In this document: positions 55,051 to 64,000 of the stretch, piece by piece
How positions within the stretch are numbered: position 1 is the stretch's first letter
Layout of the letters: each line of letters starts with the position of its first letter
Origin: Lasiosphaeria ovina
Lineage: Eukaryota > Ascomycota > Sordariomycetes > Sordariales > Lasiosphaeriaceae
NCBI GenBank assembly: GCA_033439765.1
Contig: JAULSN010000008.1
Span: 992,001 to 1,056,000, forward strand
DNA: 64,000 bases
Direction: 5' to 3'
Notes under the pieces: generated by a model
What the model was told of the DNA's origin: nothing
Seen by the model: only the letters and a program-made list of their open reading frames with translations
Database searches by the model: none
Translations under genes and position numbers: made by a program

Positions 55051-56532
55051 ATGTCTTACAATCCCTACGGCCAGGCGCCGAATGCCGAGGCTGGTTATGG
55101 CTACGGCCAGCAAGTGAGTGTTGCGTCCTTCCTTCGCCGCACAATCGCCGCTTAGAGCTCCCTCCCGCAGCTTCCGCGACGCGGGCTTCCCACCGCCGGA
55201 GAGCAGCACAGAGCCTCTGGAGGGGGTGACGCATCGCGGGCAGAAAAATGCGGGCAGCAACAAGTCTGCAGGGACTTCTAATACCTGCAATGAATAAAGT
55301 TCAAGATGGATTGATTGCGCGCGCAGCCAGAAACGCGAACCCGGCTGTTTCGCGGGGTGGCGGGTTGGCCGGCTGGGAAGAAGACAGACGAGAAGGCATT
55401 CAGACAGAGACTAGATATGGCTGACACAATCGCTTTGCGGTCTTGATAGGAGCACGAGTTGGAGCCTTACGGGCAGCCATACAACAGCCAGCCATACAGC
55501 CAACAACCACATGGCACCCCTCAGCAGTCACACCAGTATGGAAGCCCTCAGCAGCAGTCGTATAACAGCCCTGCCCAGCCGCAACAAGCATACAGCAGTC
55601 CGGCCCAGCCTCAGCAGCCGTACGGCAGCCCTGCCGCAGTGCAGTCCGCCAATGTGCTGTCGACGGCGGACTTCCTATCGCGGGTGTCGGGGATCCGGGA
55701 GGACATGCGGGAGCTCAGCAAGAGGGTGGACGACATTGTGCAGCTGCACCAGCGCGCGCTGACCAGCAGCGATGGCAGCGCGCGCGAGCAGCTCGACGCG
55801 TTGGTGGCCCACACGCAAATAAAGAACACGGCGATCCGCGACCAGATCCAGACCCTCAAGGGCGACGCCGAGCGCACGTCGGACGGCAGCTTCGGCCTCA
55901 AGAAGCGCCAGTTCGAGTCGCTCAACAAGGAGTACAAGGACGAGATCCAGAAGTACCTGCGCGAGGAGCAGGAGTACCGCGAGCGCTACCGCGAGCAGAT
56001 TGCCCGCCAGTACCGCATCGTCAACCCCTCCGCCACCGAGGCCGAGGTACAGCAGGCCCAGGATGCCGACTGGGATAATGAGGGCGTCTTCCAGACTGCG
56101 GTATGATGACTCCATTTTCATATCATTTTGTTCTCTTTAGTACACAGCACTGACCCAGCTTTTTCTGTCTTGCAGCTTAAGAGCAACCGCTCCGGCCACG
56201 CGTCCGAGATTCTCCGGAACGTGCAGGCCCGGCACACAGAGCTGCTGAACATCGAGCGGCAAATCCGGGACTTGATGGACCTCATGCAGTACCTGAGCAC
56301 GCAGGTTGTGGAGCAGAGCGCCATGGTCCAGCAGGCGGCGCAAAAGGCCGAGGAGACTACTGACCACCTCGACAACGCCAACGTCCAACTAGGCAAGGGC
56401 GTCGACCACGCCCGCCGCCGCCGCAGGCTCAAGTGGTGGTGCGCCCTCGTCGTCTTCCTCATCGTCCTCGCCATTGCCCTTGGCGTGGGCCTCGGCATCG
56501 CTTTGACCAACCAGAACAGGAACAAAACGTAA
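55051..56532 (+). CDS. SSO-type syntaxin (plasma-membrane Qa-SNARE)
   Basis: Mediates fusion of secretory vesicles with the plasma membrane. Exons 55051-55113, 55450-56100 and 56176-56532 give 356 aa. Intron 1 is unusually long for this window (336 nt) with a GCTGAC branch; intron 2 is 75 nt. Residues 1-85 are a Tyr/Gln/Pro/Ser-rich repeat region (QQPYGSP-like units), typical of filamentous-fungal Sso. The Habc-type helices follow (ADFLSRVSGIREDMRELSKRVDDIVQLHQRAL, IRDQIQTLKGD, FESLNKEYKDEIQKYLREEQEYRERYREQIARQYRIVNPSATEAEV). The SNARE motif contains the zero-layer Gln at Q285 (STQVVEQSAMV). The C-terminal anchor lies at about 325-348 and is followed by eight polar residues. Confidence 0.95.
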
Positions 56533-58650
56533 CTCTCGCCCATTTTCTCATTTTTCTTTGTTTTTTATTGGCTTGGACTCCTTTCGGGCGGGAGCGGCAC
56601 GGGTGGACCCAATCCTGTCTGCCATAGACAGGATCGGAGTGTTTGAGCTGTATTGTGTCCCTGTGTGGATATGTGATGTTTTTTCTTAGCGTTTGTGTGT
56701 CCGAGTCCCCAAGCGGGGATGTGTTTATCCTCTATGTTTCCCCTTTATTCCCCCTCCCTCCCCAGCGCGCGTGCAGAAGGGAAAAGTTGGCGAAACTTTT
56801 TTAACATAAGCGGTAATAACAAGAAGAAGCAGTGACTCGGGAGGGTCTACAGGAGGAGGTACTACGGGGACGACGACTACTACTGGAGCGACCAAGGAGG
56901 GGGCGTCAGAGGGAGGAATATTAGACAAGCTGACAGGCGCGCTGTCGGGGTGAAATGGAAAGGTTGCGTGGCGATGGGCTGTTCGTTCGGAAGCATAATG
57001 ATACACAACTGAAATGTGGTCCTCTTTCACTCTCTCTCTCTCTCTTTAATTACTCTGCCACTATTACTGTTGCTACCTTCTTCTTAGCATAGTTTTCGGT
57101 CACTGCAGGTTCCTTTTTGTCATAACGGATTATTATCTGTTCTATGTTTGCTTTTCGCTTTTTTTCGTTTCTTGTCTCTATTTTTGTGCCCTTCTGTGAC
57201 TCTACTCGCTTCTTTCTCTTCGCTTGCTGTTTGCTTGCTGCCAACTGAAGTGTATTTGCTTGATTTATGTCGCGACTTTCGCTCTCTTTATTTCCCTCCC
57301 CGTTAGGGGGTTTTTGTTTCTAGTTACATGTTATTGTTTCTAATGCTTGCCCCCCGGCTAGAAGAAACGGCAAAAGCGAGGACGGAAGGAAATGAAGGGG
57401 AGAAAATATAAACGGAAAATGGACGCTCGACGCAACTTGCCTGCCTACCTATTTGTCTTCCTAGCTGCTTCAACACCTTCAGATTGTGTTTTATTTATCT
57501 ATTTATTTATGATGTAGGTATGCACACAGATAGACAGCTCGCTCGTAACCGTATACTCACCATATGTGACCTCTTTCTATAACTTGGACTACCCCGTCCC
57601 TGTCGCTCGCTGCTCGATGGCGAGAATGCAGACAGGAGCCCTGCAAGCCAATGCCTATCTGCCTGGCTAGAACACGCCTTTAATAAGTAGGTATTTTTGA
57701 GGGAGAGATAGGCCTCTAGAATTCAATAATGATAGGGATTCCAATAGCTATTACCTTACCTACCTCCTGGGTAAAAAATCCGTTAATCAGGGCGAAGAGT
57801 GAGGAGGTATTGAGGCTATTCGGATCCCAGAAAGTCCCCCGTTGATAAACATTCAAGAGATTGGACTGTAGAAGTGTAGGGGATAGAAAAGGCACAATGT
57901 TGTGTCTAAAATCGAATTCTCTCTTTTGTCTCTCTCACAACTAACTTCTGTAGGTGCCTGCTACTACCTAGGTAACCGGTCTTTTCAATCAGATGAACCC
58001 CATTCTTCCTTTACGCTCATCCCCTAACAGCCGCCTCAAGTAGGCATCTCAGGTTGGAGGGCACTTACCCACGCCACACAGAAGTGTCTATTACGAAGCA
58101 TAACGGTACACAATCACAGCATATGTCAAGGTCGTCAATTCACCGCCCTCTCCCATCCCTAAGTTCCATACCTACCACTTGACCTCTTGAGCGCCTCCAA
58201 TAGAACCCCCACCCATCGGCAACACAACACAACACAACACGACAGTCAATCGACAGCGAAAACGAAACAAGTTACAATGAGAGGACTTGTTATTATATGT
58301 GTATATACAGCTCGCGCGCGCAACTTACACAAAAGGTTTGGGGGGAGGGAGAGACGCGAATCCCAAAGAGGCGTTGCAACCTCCCCTCCCGCCCCCCTTC
58401 CCCCCAAAACTACCTGCCATCCCCTTCCAATCTATACAGATCAACCAGCACGGGCTGGAGAGATACAAGTAAAGAATACCCGCCGCTGTGAGGACATGCT
58501 TTTCGCAGCTCAGTTTCGCTGCAATGTCCGCTTCCAACCGGCCCCCCCACCAATCTTCGACCAGTGTATAAGTGCCGTCCCAATGTCCCCAAGACCGAAA
58601 ATGAAAAAGAAACAAATAAAAAGAAGAAAAAAAGACGGGGAGTGACCGCG
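56533..58650. other. Intergenic, low-complexity, no gene seen
   Basis: About 2.1 kb of T/C-rich then A-rich spacer with a CT run at 57031-57046 and TACCTAGGTA motifs near 57967. It probably includes the 3' UTR of the syntaxin gene. No coding signal or RNA gene is recognised. Confidence 0.45.
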
Positions 58651-59157
58651 CTAGTCGTATATAGGAAGATTTTCACTCCGTCTTCCTCTCCTTTCCTTAT
58701 TAGCCTTCTCCTCTTCCCCCTCCTCTCGAAGTAAATCCGACCTCATCTCCTCATCTACCGCGATGCGCTTCTCAAGCTTCATCAGCCTCCTCTCCCTCTC
58801 TCTCCCGATAATATTGTCTGCATCGTCTCCCAGCTGGCGAACGATCTTCAACCACCGATCCCTTTTCCCCGTGATGCTATCGTCTAGTATCCTCAGCTTT
58901 CTCTCCCTCTCCTTAGCGGTAATGTCGTTTTCACTATTTACCAACTGTTCCTGAAGCTGTTCTCCAAGCTTCTGGTCAGCTGCCGAATGGATAATAGGCT
59001 CCCTCTTGTCTGCTTTTCCCGGTAGTTCCCCTCCAAATGCCGGCAGCTTTGCCCGGGCAAGCGGGCATAAGCCGCCAATCATTGGAAACCTCTTTTTACA
59101 ATACCAACCCAAAAACCCATGCTGCCGACTGGTCCTCATCTTCAACCGGAACATCAT
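58651..59157 (-). CDS. Possible small basic/charged protein downstream of TOM70
   Basis: A minus-strand frame of about 168 codons from ATG at 59157-59155 to a stop at 58651. It begins 36 bases past the TOM70 stop on the same strand. The C-terminal half is strongly helical and charged, with two similar units: AKERERKLRILDDSITGKRDRWLKI and GRERERRLMKLEKRIAVDEE. I do not recognise it. It may be a real gene with a close promoter, an alternative 3' exon of TOM70, or an old coding remnant in its 3' UTR. Confidence 0.35.
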   Translation of the reverse strand: MMFRLKMRTSRQHGFLGWYCKKRFPMIGGLCPLARAKLPAFGGELPGKADKREPIIHSAADQKLGEQLQEQLVNSENDITAKERERKLRILDDSITGKRDRWLKIVRQLGDDADNIIGRERERRLMKLEKRIAVDEEMRSDLLREEGEEEKANKERRGRRSENLPIYD

Positions 59158-59193
59158 TTCCAATTGATACGCGATTTGCTGGAACTAGGCGCA

Positions 59194-61325
59194 CTACCGC
59201 ATCATGCCCGGGTTGCCGGCCCCAGAGAGTTTGCTAGCTAGCTTTGGGTACTTCTCCTGGACTTGGATTTGAGTTCTGGTGGCCTCAGCGTACGACAAGG
59301 CGTTGACAAGTTCTCCCTCGGTCCTTGCCAGCTCCGCCGTCCGTTCAAAGTACTTGAGGGCCTCAGTAACCTTGCCTTGCTGGAGCAGCAACTGAGCCAT
59401 TGTGGCAACGGCAATATCGCATTCGGGATCGACTGTGGCAAGACATGGAGTGTTAGAAAACATTTTTGTTGGTAGGCTTCAGGGGAGGGGGGACATACTG
59501 ATCAGGGCTTTCTCGCAGAGTTTCTCGGCCTCCGCAAAGTCCTGTTTCCATTGAAAGAGGGCCAGGGACTTGTTGATCAGGGGCAGCACGTTCATACACA
59601 TGGGCTTGGTCTCCTTCTCAAGCTCAATGGCCATATCGAACTTGTCGATGGCCTCCTGATACTTGCTCTGGTCGAGGAGAATTTCGCCATAATAGTTATA
59701 GACGTCTGGGACTTTGTCGAACTTCTTCATGCATCGTCGGAACGTAGCCATCGACGACGCTATCGACCCCATCTTGTACTGGGTAACACCGAGTTGGATG
59801 TGTGAAAAGATGAAGTCGGGGTCGAGATCGATCGACTTTTGGTAGTCCTTGCTCGCCTCAGGGAACGCTCCCTTGATGAAATGAAGCTGCGCCCGGTGAT
59901 AGTAAATGTCAGGGTCTGCCTCGTTCTGTTGCAACGCCTTCTCGAAATCTTCCTCAGCCTTTTCGGGAGCACCTGAGCATAGTTAGTCGGACAGCTCGTA
60001 CAACGGTAAAGAAAACACGACATGAGACGTACCTAGCTCGAGATTCATACTCGCTCGCTTGATGTAGCTCTGCGTCATTGCAGGGTCCAGCTCGATGCTC
60101 TTGCTGAGGTCGGATAGAGCGTCTTCGTGGTTTCCCTTCAGGCAGCGGAATGTTCCGCGCATGTTGTAGGCCAGTGCTTCAAACTCACCCAGGTCGCCAT
60201 GCTCAAGCGCGTTCTCGAACGCCTTAGCAGCGGGCTCGTATCCCGAGCCAGCCTTGTTGTCGAGGTGCTTAAGACCAAGCTGCAGCAGGCCTTTTCCGGT
60301 ATCCTCGGGAATCTCGACCGAGTCTTCCAACCCAGCCGGGCGGGGCTTCGGCCTGAAGCTTTGCAGATAGTTGCTCACGAAAGTAGCGCTCGGCAACTTC
60401 GGTGGCTTGGAAGCAAGGATTTCCTTCGCTCGCGAGTCGGCGAACTTCTTGAGCAACCGCTCTACGGCTTGTGCACTCTGCTCGTTCCTAAACCCATCGA
60501 TGATGCAGCTCGCAGTAAAATCCAGCAGCGCCTCGCTGTACTTGCCCAGGTGGTCATAGGCATTGGCACGGCGGTTCAGAGCCTTGATATACTCGGGATC
60601 CAGGCCAATTGCCGCGGTCGTGTCTTCGACCACTTTGTCCCAGTCGGCCAACGCATTGTAGCAGGCGGCGCGGTTGGAGTAGTAGACCGGGTCCGGCTTG
60701 CAAAGAATTGCCTTGGAGTAGAGCTCGATGGCCTTGGAAAAGTCCTTAGCCCCGTACGCTTTATTTCCAGCCTCCTTAAGCCTGGCGGAGTATTCCTTCC
60801 GCTCCTGGTCAGATAGACTCAGCACAGTGGTTTCGTCGATCTCTGGAAGCTCGTCCGAGGGTTCGGATGCGACGGTGGCAGGCTTTGGCTGCGCGGGTCC
60901 AGTTTGTGGCTGCTTTGCTGCCGCAGCGGCGGCCTTTTCGGCTTCGGCTTCGGCTTCCCTCTCGACCTGTTTCTGTTTCCGCCTCTCCTTCTTGCTGAGT
61001 CTGGGTGTGCCGTCCTTCGACTATTGCAAAAGGGACGAGTGTTAGCGCAAGATCTAATCACCGGCCTAGCACTAAGAAGCGGGCAAGCAACCGTCATGTC
61101 GGGGCCGGTAGTGGCAAATGGACGGGGACGCTGACTTACGTCACTTGAGCTGGTCCGTAGATAGTACACGGCACCGGCGCCTGTGACAACAACAGCGACG
61201 CCGGCAATCGTATATACAATTGCCTTGTTCTCCGAGACCCATGTAGTGACCCGGTCCCAGAGTGACGAGTTTGGTCTGACAACCACGGGGGTTGCCATGG
61301 GAGTTGAGGGAAGAGTGGGAGCCAT
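59194..61325 (-). CDS. TOM70: Mitochondrial import receptor TOM70
   Basis: An outer-membrane receptor for carrier-type and chaperone-bound preproteins. Exons 61325-61140, 61020-60033, 59972-59499 and 59432-59194 give 628 aa. All introns are GT-AG (119, 60 and 66 nt). An N-terminal signal anchor lies at about residues 35-55 ([22 protein letters not shown]). A basic, Ala/Glu-rich linker ([10 protein letters not shown]) follows. The TPR clamp begins with [79 protein letters not shown], and further TPRs fill the C-terminal half ([54 protein letters not shown]). Size and architecture match fungal Tom70. It is divergent from the ADC lyase gene. Confidence 0.96.
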
Positions 61326-61998
61326 GGCTCGAGTATTAATGAAATCGATAAGAGACCCTCAGAAAGAAGGACTTTGGGGAAAAAAGAATGCACCTGAAAA
61401 GGATGGTGATGGCGGATCAATCGATCAAGATTCGGTCCTTTTGATGATGCAAGTTTGCACAACGACCTTGCCGGCAAACCACCTCGAGCTCGCGAACAAA
61501 AAAATTATAAAGCTCGGGCGCGCCAAAGCATCAGTGACCCACGCGGTTTTTCCGAACCCTGGCAGGGCAGGCATGGAAAGTTCAGGCAGGGATTGGATTG
61601 CCATGGGACTCCAGAATTGAACAGTCTTGCTGCAAGCTCCATGCGAGGTGCCTCAGGACGCAACAATTTGATTTGATGCGAGGCGATTATGTAACCATGC
61701 ACACCCCTATCTTTTAGTGCTCGTTTACTTGCTGGCACTGAGTCCAGTCCTTCCACCTGGAGACTCACCTAAACTCAGCTGAGGATATTTGTTATTATTG
61801 CCCTGGACAATTGTTGAATTCAAATTTCAACAGTGCCCGTCCTAGCAAAGCAACCTCAACTCACTGCCTTTGGTAACTTTCAGCTTGTTCTAGGTTTTCT
61901 CCAAGGCTTTCGGTTTCCCTCAATTCGGTACAATTTTTTATGTCAAGTTTGAGACAATCGTATACCTAACTACCTAGGCAAAGTCGCGATTCATAGCC
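61326..61998. promoter_or_regulatory. Shared divergent promoter of TOM70 and the ADC lyase gene
   Basis: 673 bases between the two ATGs. No gene is inside. An AT-rich stretch precedes each start and a CTACCTAGGCA motif lies just before the ADC lyase start. Confidence 0.5.
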
Positions 61999-62910
61999 AT
62001 GGGTGCAAACTTCCAGTTGCTTTCGTCCCTTCGCTATGATGCAGCGCTCCTCCAAGTGACAGACAGCCCGCTCAACGACGGCGGCTGGAACCGCGTAAAA
62101 AAGTCCCCCTTTTACATGCTGGACTTCCACCGGGACCGCATGCTCAGAGCGGCCACTCACTGGGGCTGGGACGCCGCCGTCGAGGCGCTGAGCGGCGATG
62201 CAGGGCTGCAAAGGCTCGAGGAAGCCCTCGCGGGTGCTATAGGGGAAGAGCAGAGTGCACCATTACGAGTGAGGGTGGTTATCTCGGAACAGGGCGCCAT
62301 AGAAATAGTCACGGGCAAGGTTCCGGAGACGACGCTCTCGAACCTGTACCCAGCAAAGCTCCCCGCGCCTGGGGAGGCGCCGACGGGGCCTAGCGAACCT
62401 GACAGTAGGCAAATAACCACGCCCTCCAAAGTACCGGCTTACGAGGTCGTTGTGGACGAATCGGGGACGGCCCGGTCCGAGTACACGCACTTCAAGACGA
62501 CGAAACGAGCCATGTACGACGTCGCACGGCAACGGGCGCGGATCGGTCCCACCGACGCGAAGGAGGTGCTCATCGTCTACGACGCGGACGGCCATGTCAT
62601 GGAAGGCTCAACAACCACGCCCTACTTCTGGAGAGGCGGGAGGTGGGTCACGCCGGCTGTGAGTTCCCAGTACAGCCTCGACAGCGGAAGCGGGGGACAG
62701 GACGGAACGACGAGGAGGTGGATCTTGGAGAAGTACGTGCCAGTCTCGGCGACGCATCTGAGTCCCATGTCTAACTTTCATAGGGGCCTCGCTTTTGAAG
62801 ATGTCATCTTGGCCAGCTCCCTCGTAGATGGTGAAGAGTGCTGGCTAAGCAATGGGGTGAGGGGGTTTATGTTTGGGAGGATCAAGTTGCATCATGACCC
62901 TAAGATCTAG
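61999..62910 (+). CDS. ABZ2: Aminodeoxychorismate lyase (ABZ2-like, PLP class IV)
   Basis: Releases p-aminobenzoate and pyruvate from 4-amino-4-deoxychorismate for folate synthesis. Exons 61999-62732 and 62784-62910 give 286 aa. The 51-nt intron (GTACGT donor, TCTAAC branch, TAG) is in frame and easily missed, but removing it restores WILEKGLAFEDVILASSLVDGEECWLSNGVRGFMFGRI. Fold-type IV landmarks are YMLDFHRDRMLRAATHWGW, the probable PLP lysine K166 in HFKTTKRAMYDVARQRA, and VLIVYDADGHVMEGSTTTPYFWRGG. The length is shorter than S. cerevisiae Abz2 as I recall. A related class-IV aminotransferase activity cannot be excluded. Confidence 0.85.
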   Translation: MGANFQLLSSLRYDAALLQVTDSPLNDGGWNRVKKSPFYMLDFHRDRMLRAATHWGWDAAVEALSGDAGLQRLEEALAGAIGEEQSAPLRVRVVISEQGAIEIVTGKVPETTLSNLYPAKLPAPGEAPTGPSEPDSRQITTPSKVPAYEVVVDESGTARSEYTHFKTTKRAMYDVARQRARIGPTDAKEVLIVYDADGHVMEGSTTTPYFWRGGRWVTPAVSSQYSLDSGSGGQDGTTRRWILEKYVPVSATHLSPMSNFHRGLAFEDVILASSLVDGEECWLSNGVRGFMFGRIKLHHDPKI

Positions 62911-64000
62911 TCGCATGAGCTTGGGCACCCTCGTGGCAAACCCATTCCACCCCAGCAGATCAAGAACCATCATGCGGTGCTCCCTCTCATACCTAGGCGT
63001 CTTGAACGGAGTGGGCTTTCGAAATGCAACTTACAATACCTACCCATAAGCAGCGAATCCATACACCCACAGACGTTGAGCGGCGGCTACTTCAAAACAG
63101 TGGACCTAACGATGCGGATACACTACAATCTTAGAGCGCCTCTTGATTTATCGCGTCTTACTTTTGTAAGATAATCACCAAGCTTGGACAATCCGTCAAC
63201 GCCACCGGCCGAGCCGCAACGCGAGCTCTTTCGCCATTCGCCATCCAAGGTGAAACCTGCCTTCCAGAACTTATCAACTGCCAAGGCATTGTTTGCGATC
63301 GTCAGGGTCTGCGTCAGGGTGGCCATGTCTGTGGGGTGGCTGTCGGTCTCAGGTGCCAAGCTGTGGGGTACTGCCGCCATCAAGCTTGGTGGCTTTTCTA
63401 GGAAAAGCCGTTTCATGCAGGCATTCGATTCGTTGGGACTGGCCTCAAAACCGGGAAGTCAGAGTGTACCTACCAAGGATCTAGATGTCAGGCATTGTCC
63501 GACAAGATGGCGGTTGTTTTATGGTGTAAACGGATTCTCAACTGCGAAACTCAGCAGGGAAGGCAGGCTTGTTTTCCTGTTTGTATGCATTCACCTATGT
63601 ACAGTACATACGTAAACGGCCATAGGGGAGCATTTGTAGGTGTTCCACAAACGCCGCAATGGATTTCATCAAATACGAGACTCAGGCAGAGTCCGGATGA
63701 TGTTAGCTCGGGCAGCTAGGTAGGTACGCCGTTCGTTGCCCGCTCCCAAAGACTCTTTGAGCGAAAGGATGGAAAATGGATGCTCGACAGAGTCTTTGGT
63801 GAGAAACCACCGCCCAAGTCCCTATTGAGGCTCTGTAGATCCAAGAGCCCCCAGGCCTTGGCATCGCGGGAGTGCCTGCATGCGACGCTCGGCAGATGCC
63901 CGAGACCCCTGTCTTCTGGGGCAGTTTCACACCGTTTTTAGACATAAGAATAGTGCCTGATTAGCCGCCTCACTTTACCTCGTTCCAGCTTCTTCTCATC
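62911..64000. other. 3' flank, no supported gene
   Basis: The minus strand at 63123-63416 has a 97-codon frame with an internal MATLTQTLTIANNALAVDKFW; a GTAAGA donor-like site near 63165 could make it part of a spliced gene. Evidence is too weak to call. The rest of the stretch has no coding signal. Confidence 0.3.

Noticed and set aside
63123..63416. 97-codon minus-strand ORF at the right end
   Set aside because: Some protein-like stretches but no motif, and the start is uncertain. Left as unassigned.

Overview
The window is nuclear DNA of a filamentous ascomycete, most likely a Sordariomycete. The coding exons are GC-rich. Introns are short (about 50-110 nt) with GTRNGT donors and CTRAC-type branch points. 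One DNA transposon carries stop codons that all look like repeat-induced point mutation (RIP), and the gene content is typical of Pezizomycotina. I support about 19 protein genes, most rebuilt exon by exon and checked by frame arithmetic, plus one tRNA-Glu(CTC), one pogo/Fot1-type element, one Ty1-copia pol relic and a few weak small ORFs.

Layout. 1-8 kb: STF2-like stress protein whose ATG is split by an intron; mitochondrial methionyl-tRNA formyltransferase (FMT1); a possible transposase scrap; a disordered hypothetical protein. 8.8-15 kb: an accessory-looking block with a single gene that joins a PTH11/SAT4-type seven-helix rhodopsin domain to a FucP-like MFS transporter, and an acyl-CoA:6-APA acyltransferase-like (C45) gene followed in the same frame, right after its stop, by a decaying repeat tail. 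17.5-22.5 kb: a small hypothetical gene, then a 1862-bp pogo element with ~80-bp inverted repeats and a transposase with five in-frame stops, then a G/T-skewed stretch of unknown origin. 22.5-33.9 kb: RAE1/GLE2, ethanolamine-phosphate cytidylyltransferase (with an apparent GC-AG intron) and two low-complexity hypothetical proteins. 36.7-39.9 kb: branched-chain aminotransferase and a coiled-coil hypothetical. 40.6-43.6 kb: tRNA-Glu, an HNH-nuclease gene and the copia relic. 44.7-64 kb: AhpC/TSA-type thioredoxin-fold protein, UPF1 and IMP4 (divergent pair), an SSO-type syntaxin, TOM70 and an aminodeoxychorismate lyase (ABZ2-like) (divergent pair).

Most genes are dispersed housekeeping functions (mRNA export and decay, rRNA processing, mitochondrial import and translation initiation, phospholipid, amino-acid and folate synthesis) and do not form one pathway. 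The most novel-looking items are the rhodopsin-FucP fusion, the truncated acyltransferase tail, and the element inactivated only by CAR-to-TAR changes. Everything here comes from reading the sequence; no database was searched, and gene names rest on recognised motifs and family memory.
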